Shown here one piece after another: positions 17,925-25,400 of a DNA stretch of 64,000 nt. A program made the position numbers and the translations under genes. Position 1 is the first letter of the stretch, and the number at the start of each line of letters is the position of its first letter. Source of the DNA: Psychrobacillus psychrotolerans (lineage in GTDB: Bacteria > Bacillota > Bacilli > Bacillales_A > Planococcaceae); contig NZ_FOXU01000004.1 of assembly GCF_900115805.1 (NCBI RefSeq), forward strand, positions 124,001 to 188,000, in the 5' to 3' direction. Under the pieces are notes generated by a model. The model worked only from the letters and a program-made list of their open reading frames with translations, did no database searches and had not been told where the DNA came from.

Positions 17925-18097
17925 TAACTGATGGTAAGTATAGTTAGTAGATTAATAGAGGCAAGATATAATTAGAGGTACCGTTAATTCAAGCTCAATA
18001 AAGATGTTTTGTACGAGGTATAGAATTACTATAAGTAGAAAACAGAGGAATTTTGGTAAAGTAATAGAAAAGTAAATTAGATACCTATACTAAATCT

Positions 18098-18125
18098 AAG
18101 GTTTCCTTCATAGGAGGGGAACCTT
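18098..18125. terminator. Hairpin between convergent FGE and EAL genes
   Basis: AAGGTTTCC pairs with GGGAACCTT (one G-T pair) and is followed by TTTATAG on the plus strand. It may serve either direction. The rest of 17925-18136 is AT-rich with no feature seen. Confidence 0.5.
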
Positions 18126-18136
18126 TTATAGAATTT

Positions 18137-19072
18137 TCATCGAATAGGTTCTATCCTCTGTTTCTTCAATAACTCGGCAAACTGATTTGCGGGTACTGGT
18201 TTGGAAAACAAATAACCCTGAACTGTGTTGCAATTATAGTTTTGTAGAACCTTCAATTGCTCCATAGTTTCAACGCCCTCTGCGATTACATCCATGTTTA
18301 AGTGATTTGATAATTGCAGAATCATATGTACGATGAAATTTGCATCTTCTTGCTTAGTGTTACTCAAATCTTTAATAAAAGAACGATCAATTTTTAATAT
18401 GTCAATTTTTCCATTAAAATGATGCAAATGGGATAACGAAGAGTAGCCAGTTCCAAAGTCATCTAATGCAATTTTAATCCCTAACTTTTTTAACGCATCT
18501 AATTGGGAGAATACAATTTCCTCGTTCCTCATAATAGAAGTTTCGGTAATCTCTATCTCTAAATAACGAGCTTCAAGCTTAGTTTGCTCCAGTGTTTCCC
18601 TAGTACTGTTAACTAAATCTGTCTCCATGAAGCGTGAGGCAGATAAGTTGATAGACACTGGAATAGCAGGAAGTTTCGCATCTTGCCATGCTTTATTTTG
18701 AGCACATGCAGTTTTCTTAACCCATTTGCCAATATCATTAATAAAACCTATTTTTTCAGCCAACGGAATAAAATCATTGGGCGATATTAACCCTAATTTA
18801 GGATGATTCCATCTAATAAGTGCCTCGGCACCAATAATAACATTTTCTTTCGTATTCACTTTAGGTTGGTAATACAATTCAAACTCGTTTCTATGTATTG
18901 CATATATAAGGTCCAATTCCAGCACGGAGGAGGAAGAAACAATTGCTTGGTCGCTATCCACTCCATTTAAGCTATTTAAATCAGTTTCACTATTTTTTTG
19001 ATGATTATTTTTATTAACTGCGCTATGCTTAATAGACGAGGGATTCGGTTCAAGGTTCACTTTAGGCTGCAT
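18137..19072 (-). CDS. EAL-domain c-di-GMP phosphodiesterase
   Basis: 311 residues: a low-complexity polar N terminus (about 1-50) and a single EAL domain (about 55-305). Catalytic signatures are complete: GAEALIRW (EAL), NLSASRF, ETSIM, the DDFGTGYSSL loop, KIDRSFI and EGVET. It should therefore be an active hydrolase of cyclic di-GMP. There is no transmembrane helix, PAS or GGDEF domain, so it is cytosolic. AAGGAG precedes the ATG. It lies 79 bp downstream of the PapR-like peptide gene on the same strand, so it may be controlled by the adjacent pheromone module. Confidence 0.9.
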   Translation of the reverse strand: MQPKVNLEPNPSSIKHSAVNKNNHQKNSETDLNSLNGVDSDQAIVSSSSVLELDLIYAIHRNEFELYYQPKVNTKENVIIGAEALIRWNHPKLGLISPNDFIPLAEKIGFINDIGKWVKKTACAQNKAWQDAKLPAIPVSINLSASRFMETDLVNSTRETLEQTKLEARYLEIEITETSIMRNEEIVFSQLDALKKLGIKIALDDFGTGYSSLSHLHHFNGKIDILKIDRSFIKDLSNTKQEDANFIVHMILQLSNHLNMDVIAEGVETMEQLKVLQNYNCNTVQGYLFSKPVPANQFAELLKKQRIEPIR

Positions 19073-19112
19073 TGGTTTTTCTCCTTATATATGATTTGGT
19101 TTTGTTTAGAGA

Positions 19113-19143
19113 AGTCCAATAAAATTATGAATTTTATTGGACT
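19113..19143 (-). terminator. Perfect palindrome between peptide gene and EAL gene
   Basis: 14-bp perfect arms AGTCCAATAAAATT and AATTTTATTGGACT with a 3-nt loop, just after the peptide stop. The minus-strand tail is only weakly T-rich, so partial read-through into the EAL gene is possible. Confidence 0.65.
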
Positions 19144-19151
19144 TTGATGTC

Positions 19152-19277
19152 TTAGTTAATGAATGGTAAATCAAATGTAGTTATAGGTTGTTTAATTGAT
19201 TTTGTCTCTTCACTGCTTCCATTTGGATATAAAGCTACTGCTAATACGATTAATAGGATAATAGATAATTTTTTCAT
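19152..19277 (-). CDS. PapR-like signalling peptide precursor (41 aa)
   Basis: Small ORF not obvious from length alone. It encodes MKKLSIILLIVLAVA (Sec-type signal), a short polar middle and the C terminus PITTFDLPFIN. B. cereus PapR has the same size, layout and a C terminus ending DLPFEF, from which the active heptapeptide is cut, so the DLPF core is shared. The gene is divergent from a PlcR-like regulator, with 41 bp between the two starts. GGACGG upstream on the minus strand is a modest RBS. Predicted: exported, processed, re-imported and bound by the regulator's TPR domain. The receptor pairing and mature form are inferred. Confidence 0.75.
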   Translation of the reverse strand: MKKLSIILLIVLAVALYPNGSSEETKSIKQPITTFDLPFIN

Positions 19278-19318
19278 GTTTTTTTACCGTCCTTTTTTCT
19301 ATAATTTGGGGTGATATT

Positions 19319-20200
19319 TTGGAAATTAAATACTTAGGTTTAGAAATTAGTAAACTGCGGACAGAGTTGGGTTTTTCCCAAAAGGAGCTCGCAAAAGATA
19401 TTTGTACACAGTCGACGATTAGTCGAATTGAAGCTGGAGAAGTATATCCAGCAATAGATACTTTATTGAAAATTGCTTTAAAACTTCAAGTCCCTATTGA
19501 GTACTTTATTGAAATGCTATTCCATAAAAATGTCCTTGAAAGTGAGGAATTAATAAATGATATTGATTACCACTTAAAGGAACATAATTATAAAAAGGTA
19601 ATTTCAATAATTGATAATAATAAACTTGAGAAAGATAATATTTGGTTAAACTTATACTTAGAATATATTTTAAGTACAGCAAAATATTATTTGAAAATAA
19701 TCTCGCCAGAAAAATGTATAGAGAACTTAAAGAGTATTATAAAATTTTCAAATCCAACAACAATCCAATTTAGATTCTTACAAATCAAAATTAATAATAC
19801 GATTGCGAATGTCTATGGAGAGAATGGTGAGAGTCAGAAATGTCTATACCATTATAATAAAATCTTAAAAGAACATATTCATAAAAATTATAGTGATTAT
19901 AAAATTTATAGAACCCTAATAACAGTTTTATTTAATAAATGTAAGATCCTTTATGACTTAAAAGAATATGATACTTCCTTAGAAACTGCTAACCAAGGTA
20001 TTCAAAAATCTAAGGAAAGCTCGTTTATGTTCTTAAATGGTCAATTCTTATACTACAAAGGCCAATGTTTAGAAAAGAAGGCCGCTCCATTAGAAGAGAT
20101 TAAAGAGGCTTATAAACAAGCATTGTTTTTCTTTGAGTTTCAGGAACTACCTTTTTACATTCAAGCAATAAATCAAAATAAAAAGCAATTTTTACATTAG
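19319..20200 (+). CDS. PlcR-like RRNPP transcriptional activator
   Basis: 293 residues, TTG start after TTGGGGTGAT. An N-terminal HTH (about 7-62; LRTELGFSQKELAKDICTQS then ISRIEAGEVYP) is followed by five or so TPR-like helix pairs to the end. Length, the YLGLEISKLR start and the HTH closely match B. cereus PlcR (285 residues), which controls secreted virulence/exoenzyme genes when bound by PapR. The candidate peptide gene is divergent at 19152-19277 instead of downstream as in B. cereus. The promoter must lie inside or across the peptide gene. Confidence 0.85.
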   Translation: MEIKYLGLEISKLRTELGFSQKELAKDICTQSTISRIEAGEVYPAIDTLLKIALKLQVPIEYFIEMLFHKNVLESEELINDIDYHLKEHNYKKVISIIDNNKLEKDNIWLNLYLEYILSTAKYYLKIISPEKCIENLKSIIKFSNPTTIQFRFLQIKINNTIANVYGENGESQKCLYHYNKILKEHIHKNYSDYKIYRTLITVLFNKCKILYDLKEYDTSLETANQGIQKSKESSFMFLNGQFLYYKGQCLEKKAAPLEEIKEAYKQALFFFEFQELPFYIQAINQNKKQFLH

Positions 20201-20549
20201 ACTGGGAGTCTTGTGTCGATTTTCAGTAAGCTTCTATTGTTAGATGTTTTCCTCCATTTCTGTAATTAAGTAATTTACTCACTCGTTACTAAAAGAGCAT
20301 TTACAAAAGAGTACAAAATACTTAATAAAACGTGTTTTAAATACTTTTTGCATTTCAAATATACTAGATAATTTGAAAAAAATCTGTAGGATATGCATAA
20401 ATGGATATTTTCTTAAGTATTCAACAACTTTTATTTAAAATTTTTCCTTAACAAGAATATCGGTCATTTTCTTAAGCTTTCACTTTGTAGAAGAAGCATC
20501 ATAAATGGATATAAAATGGTGATACTAATGCTATTAGGAGGAATGCGAT
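20201..20549. other. AT-rich intergenic region with a PlcR-box-like site
   Basis: No gene seen. TATGCATAAATGGATA at 20392-20407 matches the B. cereus PlcR box TATGNANNNNTNCATA except for one base. The words ATAAATGGATAT and ATTTTCTTAAG each occur twice (about 20397-20415 and 20466-20514), which suggests a duplicated regulatory segment ahead of the RNase H gene. Confidence 0.3.
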
Positions 20550-21212
20550 ATGAAAGTGAGAATAGAGTGGATTTACAAAACGAAGCGAGGAGCGGAGATG
20601 GATTTCTTTTCAGAGGAAGTGCCCGCAGCGCAAGCGTTGTTATTTGCCGAAGATATGGAGCGTACCGGTCGACTAAAGCAAGTTACTTTTGTGGATAGGT
20701 TTGATAGTTCGTGGACAGTAAAGGAATTGAAGGGGTATTTGAAAGGTATTGAGACGGAGCCGCATAATGTCTCGGTTTATTTTGATGGGGGATATGATCG
20801 AGATACGAAAAGTTCGGGGCTAGGTTGTGTTATTTATTATGAACAGAATGGCAAGTCTTATAGACTTAGAAGAAATGCTGCTACGACGGGTTTAGAATCG
20901 AATAATGAGGCGGAATACGCTGCTATGCATTTAGGTTTACAGGAATTGGATTTACTAGGAGTTCATCATTTGCCTGTTCGATTTATAGGGGATTCACAGG
21001 TTGTGATTAATCATTTAAATGGTGAATGGCCAGTAATTGAGCAGGATTTAACTGGGTGGGCAGATCGAATTGAAGGAAAACTATCGAAGCTTGGCATACA
21101 AGCAGAATATGAGTTGGTGCCAAGGAAAATGAATGGAGAAGCAGACCGTCTTGCTACTCAAGGTTTAAATGGTATTGAGATTCAGGCTGTTATTGAATTA
21201 GTAAAGGATTGA
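20550..21212 (+). CDS. RNase HI-family protein (YpeP-like)
   Basis: 220 residues. The C-terminal RNase H fold (about 70-215) shows the acidic residues of the catalytic set: YFDGGYD (Asp), NNEAEYAA (Glu), FIGDSQVV (Asp) and NGEADRLA (Asp). The N-terminal 65 residues are a separate small domain found in Bacillus YpeP-type proteins. It lacks the basic protrusion of E. coli RNase HI. It may remove RNA from RNA-DNA hybrids. TAGGAGGAA gives a clear RBS for ATG 20550. Confidence 0.8.
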   Translation: MKVRIEWIYKTKRGAEMDFFSEEVPAAQALLFAEDMERTGRLKQVTFVDRFDSSWTVKELKGYLKGIETEPHNVSVYFDGGYDRDTKSSGLGCVIYYEQNGKSYRLRRNAATTGLESNNEAEYAAMHLGLQELDLLGVHHLPVRFIGDSQVVINHLNGEWPVIEQDLTGWADRIEGKLSKLGIQAEYELVPRKMNGEADRLATQGLNGIEIQAVIELVKD

Positions 21213-21251
21213 ATATTAAAATGATGTTGATCATTAACTATATACAATATA

Positions 21252-21290
21252 AATAAACACCAGTGCCGCAGAGAGACACTGGTGTTTATT
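21252..21290. terminator. Bidirectional terminator between convergent genes
   Basis: Perfect 14-bp arms AATAAACACCAGTG and CACTGGTGTTTATT with an 11-nt loop. A/T-rich on both flanks, so it can serve both the RNase H gene and the minus-strand gene that ends at 21304. Confidence 0.85.
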
Positions 21291-21303
21291 TATATTTCAA
21301 ATT

Positions 21304-21705
21304 TTATAAGTGTGCTGCATTTTCCTGTTTTGCTGGTGAATCATTATTATCTTCTGGTAATGACTCTTCTTTTTTAGCTAATTTTTTATGTTGTGATTTA
21401 GGAAATGCTTGTTTTGCCTCAGCTTTTGAGTTAGCGTCCTGTACGTTTTCGTTATAATATTGGACGCTTGTCATTGCTCCCTCTTCCACCATACGATTAT
21501 CATCTGGATCGTTTGGATCAGAGTAACCTGTCTTAGTCGCCTGACTAGGTTTTGTGTTCTTAGAAGACATCATCGAATCGATCTTCGTTTTCGAATTTTT
21601 TACTGCTGTTTTTAATTGAGCTTTATTGTTTTTGTTTGTGAAATATACTGCTGCGAGCGCAGTAGCTGCCCCTATTATCAGAGATCTTTTATTTCCGTTT
21701 GCCAT
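21304..21705 (-). CDS. Small hypothetical protein with one N-terminal membrane segment
   Basis: 133 residues. An N-terminal hydrophobic segment (SLIIGAATALAAVYF, about 8-23) is followed by a hydrophilic, Lys/Asn/Ser-rich tail containing GYSDPNDPDDNRMVEEG. The form (short anchor plus disordered tail) recalls YtxH-like stress proteins, but I do not recognise the family with certainty. AGGGAG is the RBS. It converges with the RNase H gene. Confidence 0.65.
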   Translation of the reverse strand: MANGNKRSLIIGAATALAAVYFTNKNNKAQLKTAVKNSKTKIDSMMSSKNTKPSQATKTGYSDPNDPDDNRMVEEGAMTSVQYYNENVQDANSKAEAKQAFPKSQHKKLAKKEESLPEDNNDSPAKQENAAHL

Positions 21706-21879
21706 AAATCATCACTCCCTTTCTTTATATATACCCAAATGTTTTCATGCTCAATCCTTTTACTATTTATTTCATTTTTGTTTGTTTTAATATTCAATGG
21801 CAGTACAAATGCCCGATAACGTTTATCCTCATAATAGTGTAAAATAATTGTCTATATACATAAAAAGGAGAATAAAAGC

Positions 21880-22359
21880 ATGACAGGAAACACACACATC
21901 ATCGGCGGTCTTGCAGCAAGTCTTGCTTTTGCCCAAGTTTCAAATTATGATCCGGTATTATTAGTTGGAGCAGGCGTTGTTGGGGCAATCATCCCGGACA
22001 TATGCCACGGAGGTAGTAAAATCGGTCGCAAATTTAAAGTATTATCAAAGGTGATTAACACGCTTTTCGGGCATCGTTCATTCACACACAGTTTACTATT
22101 TTTAGTATTAATGGCATTTCTTTTGAATGGTTTTATTAACAATGATTCCATCATACTTGGTTTTCTTGTTGGGATGGCAAGTCATTACATACTTGATATG
22201 GCAACAAAAAATGGTATTAAATTATTGTACCCACTTAAGATAACGGTTCGATTTCCTGTAACTACGAGAACTGGTGGTACAGTTGAGTATGTCGTATTTG
22301 CAGCTTTATCAGTACTAACGGTCTATTTTGGCTACGGGGTATTTGGTAAATATATATAA
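21880..22359 (+). CDS. YdjM/DUF457-family membrane-bound metal-dependent hydrolase
   Basis: 159 residues with four hydrophobic segments and the conserved motifs NTHIIGG near the start, PDICH (Asp/His) and GHRSFTHS (His-rich putative metal site). This is the LexA-regulated YdjM/YvsG-like family of predicted membrane hydrolases. AAAAAGGAG is the RBS. The biochemical substrate is unknown for the family. Confidence 0.85.
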   Translation: MTGNTHIIGGLAASLAFAQVSNYDPVLLVGAGVVGAIIPDICHGGSKIGRKFKVLSKVINTLFGHRSFTHSLLFLVLMAFLLNGFINNDSIILGFLVGMASHYILDMATKNGIKLLYPLKITVRFPVTTRTGGTVEYVVFAALSVLTVYFGYGVFGKYI

Positions 22360-22413
22360 ATCATTCAACATAGGATGTAATGCTGTAGAATATTTTGTCA
22401 TAACTATATAAAT

Positions 22414-22468
22414 AAAAGAGGCTTATTCCACTTGTCCCGGGGGCGAAACAGTGGAGTAAGCCTCTTTT
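22414..22468. terminator. Bidirectional terminator
   Basis: Perfect 19-bp arms (AAAAGAGGCTTATTCCACT and its complement) around a 17-nt loop, with A and T runs on both sides. It lies between the YdjM-like gene and the convergent protease. Confidence 0.92.
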
Positions 22469-22473
22469 GTTAG

Positions 22474-23757
22474 TTATTGCACTCTTGCAAAACCGAAACC
22501 AGAAGCATAGTCGTCGCCAGTTGCTGCGCCGCTACCTCCTTTAATATCTACTGCTCTCGCACGGGTTTGTAAATTTGTGCGGAGTTGTGTATGGGACCAA
22601 GAGGGGTTTTGGGACCATACCTTTGCTGCCAGTCCAGCTAAATGGGGAGTGGCCATTGATGTTCCGCTTATTGTATTATATCCACCATTATTCCAAGTAG
22701 AATATATAGATGCTCCAGGAGCTGAAATTTCTATATCTCCTTGTTGAATTACATAGTCTCCGTCAGTGGAGCTATATCCGCGTGAGGAGAAATCAGCAAC
22801 CCGGTATGTACCGTTTTGTTGACGATTTTCTAGAGCTGCTACAGCCACAGCATTTACTAAGGCTCCTGGATAACCTATTGATCCTTGGGAAGGACCTGAA
22901 TTTCCTGCAGCTGCAATTATTAATACTCCTTTGTTATAAGCGTAATTTACAGCACTTGTTATTAAACTATTACTAGCAGAAGAGCCAAGAGACATATTAA
23001 TAACTGTTTTTGTTCCCGTAGAAACGGCTTGGTCGGCTGCATGTCTAATTGCTGCGGCGATATCATCTGAATATCCCGATCCATCATCTCCTAGAACTTT
23101 ATAAGCCCATAAGTCAGCACTTGGTGCTACTCCGTAAATTCCTGCTCCATCACTCCCACCGTCTGCAAGGGCAGTGCCAGCAACATGCGTACCATGTCCA
23201 TTTGCATCATTACAGCTATTATTGACAATTGGAGTAGCGGTAGTGAAGTTTTTACATTGTTCCACTGTATTAGTTAAGTCATAATGATTAATATTTACTC
23301 CAGTATCTAAAACCGCAATATTAATACCTGCTCCACCAGAAGTGGCCGTTAAATTTGAATTATTATAAATAGCTTTTATTCCCCAAGGGGTTTGCTCGGT
23401 TGGATATTCACCTGCCATTGTTTCGAATTCAGAAGAACGTACATCTGCATCAAGTGTTACTTTGTCAATTTTTGTTACGGTTATATTTTTGTTTTTTTGA
23501 AGTGCTTCATATTGATTTTGGTTCATATTAGTGGAGAAACCATTCTCAGTTAACTCCCAACGAACTTGGTATTGATTTTTTATATTATTTTTTGTAGATT
23601 TATTATTACTTTCAACATAAACTCGAAATGCCTCTGATCCTTTAGCAGAATCGATTAATTCGGAAGAAGTTGCGTTTACTAATGAAGTACCTTGCAGTGG
23701 TATTGTTAATGAGCCGATTAATGCTGCGCTTAGTAATAATAATTTTGCTTTGTTCAT
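22474..23757 (-). CDS. Secreted subtilisin-like serine protease (S8)
   Basis: The start is set at ATG 23757 (MNKAKLLLL), which has AAAGGAG upstream; an in-frame ATG 51 bp earlier lacks a signal-peptide layout. 427 residues: signal peptide (1-29), I9 propeptide (about 40-105), catalytic Asp151, His188 (GHGTHVAG), oxyanion Asn286 and Ser367 (GTSMATP). Cys168 and Cys182 can form the disulfide seen in subtilisin S41-type enzymes of cold-adapted relatives. It is divergent from an NprR-like regulator, with 126 bp between starts, so it is a likely regulatory target. Confidence 0.92.
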   Translation of the reverse strand: MNKAKLLLLSAALIGSLTIPLQGTSLVNATSSELIDSAKGSEAFRVYVESNNKSTKNNIKNQYQVRWELTENGFSTNMNQNQYEALQKNKNITVTKIDKVTLDADVRSSEFETMAGEYPTEQTPWGIKAIYNNSNLTATSGGAGINIAVLDTGVNINHYDLTNTVEQCKNFTTATPIVNNSCNDANGHGTHVAGTALADGGSDGAGIYGVAPSADLWAYKVLGDDGSGYSDDIAAAIRHAADQAVSTGTKTVINMSLGSSASNSLITSAVNYAYNKGVLIIAAAGNSGPSQGSIGYPGALVNAVAVAALENRQQNGTYRVADFSSRGYSSTDGDYVIQQGDIEISAPGASIYSTWNNGGYNTISGTSMATPHLAGLAAKVWSQNPSWSHTQLRTNLQTRARAVDIKGGSGAATGDDYASGFGFARVQ

Positions 23758-23827
23758 TTCTCCAAAACTCCTTTTCGATTTTTTTGTAGTGCAATTTAAA
23801 ACTAGCATACAAAAGTAATTTTGTTTA

Positions 23828-23857
23828 TTGGGAAAATTTAAACTACTATAGTATTAT
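23828..23857 (+). promoter_or_regulatory. Candidate sigma-A promoter of the NprR-like regulator
   Basis: TTGGGA and TATTAT separated by 18 bp, ending 26 bp before ATG 23884. It lies in the region shared with the divergent protease gene. Confidence 0.4.
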
Positions 23858-23883
23858 AAGAAAACTAGAAAGAATGTGATTAT

Positions 23884-25101
23884 ATGAAAATAGGACCATT
23901 GATCAAATATCATCGCACGAAGAAAAAAATGACCCAAGCTAAACTCTGCGAGGGGATTTGTTCAATCACGCATCTAAGTAAAATTGAGAATAATTTTAGA
24001 GAAGGAAATGCTGAAACAATTCAATTATTACTAGAACGCTTAAAAGTTGATATAAAAGAAGTGGAAAAAGGGGAACGCAATATTCAATACCTACTCGACG
24101 AATTTGTTTCTTACCTTCAATATTATGACTTAGAAAAGTTACCTCTAGCTTATAAACAATTAGAAAATTTTAAGGACTTTATTATTTTTACAGACTTTAT
24201 GTACTTGTATGAACTATATAAGTTTAGGTACTTTCTATCTATGAATGAGCTAAAGGAAGCAGAGAAACAATATAAATGGTTACATGTTCAGAAACAGAAT
24301 TTTTCCCAACATGAGAGGTATTTACTTTCCTATTTCCATTCGATATCTTTAGTAACAAGAGGTAAATATACGGAAGCTGATAAGAATCTAATGAAAATTA
24401 TTCGACAAAATATTAATCTAGGTGTTTTTAAAGGAGAGGTTCTTTACCATATTGCGGTAGTTAAAGGCCACTTGGAGGAATCCAATCAAGCAATAATTTA
24501 CGGAGAAAAAGCTTTGGAATATTTTATAGAACAAATTAACTTTAAAAGAATTCTTTACACGTTGTTATCGCTTTCGATGAATTATTCACGTGTAAAGGTC
24601 TATGACAAAGCACTAGAAACATATGGACACTTACTAAGAAACGCTGAAATATTTAATTATGATTCTTTACTTCCTCAGGTTTATCATAATATTGGAGATT
24701 TACATTACATAATGGGGAATTATTCTATAGCAAATGCCTATTTTAAGAAGAGCCAAACAAGAATGCTAAGAGATACGGAAGATTTTCTGTTATGTCTTTT
24801 CAATCTTGGACAAACAGAATACCAACTACAAAATTGGGATGCGAGCAAAGGTAATTTTGAATTATTAAAAGAAGAAGCTAGTAGACTTAAGGTTCACCAT
24901 TATGGAATGTACGCAACCTTTTATTTAATACTCTTAGATAACAAAAAGTCCAAAGCCATGGATTATTTAGAGAAGAAGTTATTGCCGTATATTTCTACTG
25001 ATGGGCGTTGTGCTGATGCGTATAAACTTTTTTCAAACCTCCTTTCTGATTTTTACAAGGAAGAAGGTAAATTTGATAAAGCAGTATATTTTAAACTTTA
25101 A
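23884..25101 (+). CDS. NprR-like RRNPP regulator (HTH plus TPR)
   Basis: 405 residues: XRE-type HTH at 5-60 (MTQAKLCEGICSITHLSKIENN), then a long helical TPR array to the C terminus (for example VYHNIGDLHYIMGNYSIANAY). Length and layout match NprR/Rap-type receptors of exported linear peptides. A 45-codon peptide precursor gene starts 14 bp after its stop, as nprX follows nprR, and a secreted protease is divergently transcribed upstream. Predicted activator of exoprotease production at high density. A Rap-like phosphatase activity is not excluded. Confidence 0.82.
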   Translation: MKIGPLIKYHRTKKKMTQAKLCEGICSITHLSKIENNFREGNAETIQLLLERLKVDIKEVEKGERNIQYLLDEFVSYLQYYDLEKLPLAYKQLENFKDFIIFTDFMYLYELYKFRYFLSMNELKEAEKQYKWLHVQKQNFSQHERYLLSYFHSISLVTRGKYTEADKNLMKIIRQNINLGVFKGEVLYHIAVVKGHLEESNQAIIYGEKALEYFIEQINFKRILYTLLSLSMNYSRVKVYDKALETYGHLLRNAEIFNYDSLLPQVYHNIGDLHYIMGNYSIANAYFKKSQTRMLRDTEDFLLCLFNLGQTEYQLQNWDASKGNFELLKEEASRLKVHHYGMYATFYLILLDNKKSKAMDYLEKKLLPYISTDGRCADAYKLFSNLLSDFYKEEGKFDKAVYFKL

Positions 25102-25115
25102 GGAGGTGAATCTTT

Positions 25116-25253
25116 ATGAAGAAAGCTTTCGTAGTTTTAGCTATCATAGTAGTTTCTATTTCAATTAACTTGAATGTAGACAAAGTAGAATCTGTCGCAA
25201 ATAGTACAATGTCAGATAGTCTATATCTTCCTATTCATCCTCCTATTATTTAA
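25116..25253 (+). CDS. Exported signalling peptide precursor (45 aa), partner of the NprR-like regulator
   Basis: Preceded by a near-perfect AAGGAGGTGA Shine-Dalgarno. It encodes MKKAFVVLAIIVVSISI (signal-like hydrophobic start), a polar middle with NVDKVESVANSTMSD, and the C terminus SLYLPIHPPII. The layout is that of NprX/PapR/Phr precursors, in which a C-terminal 5-11 residue fragment is the pheromone. The C-terminal sequence is unlike NprX, so signal specificity would be new. A strong terminator follows, making regulator plus peptide a two-gene unit. Confidence 0.75.
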   Translation: MKKAFVVLAIIVVSISINLNVDKVESVANSTMSDSLYLPIHPPII

Positions 25254-25268
25254 ATAAGGTATCGCTTT

Positions 25269-25311
25269 TACCAGTCTTTGAGTCAATTAACTCTGAGACT
25301 GGTATTTTTTT
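25269..25311 (+). terminator. Terminator of the regulator-peptide unit
   Basis: TACCAGTCT and AGACTGGTA arms with an additional GAGT/ACTC inner pairing, then TTTTTTT. Confidence 0.9.
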
Positions 25312-25400
25312 ATGATAATTGAAATCTAAATATTCTCATATTGACTAATTGGTAGTAGAAATGGGATAGTAGAGAGAATATTATGATAGGGGGATTACAT

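Noticed and set aside
20392-20407. PlcR-box-like TATGCATAAATGGATA as a functional binding site
   Set aside because: One base departs from the B. cereus consensus, and it lies upstream of an RNase H gene with no secretion role. Kept only as a low-confidence note, since the box for this regulator is unknown.
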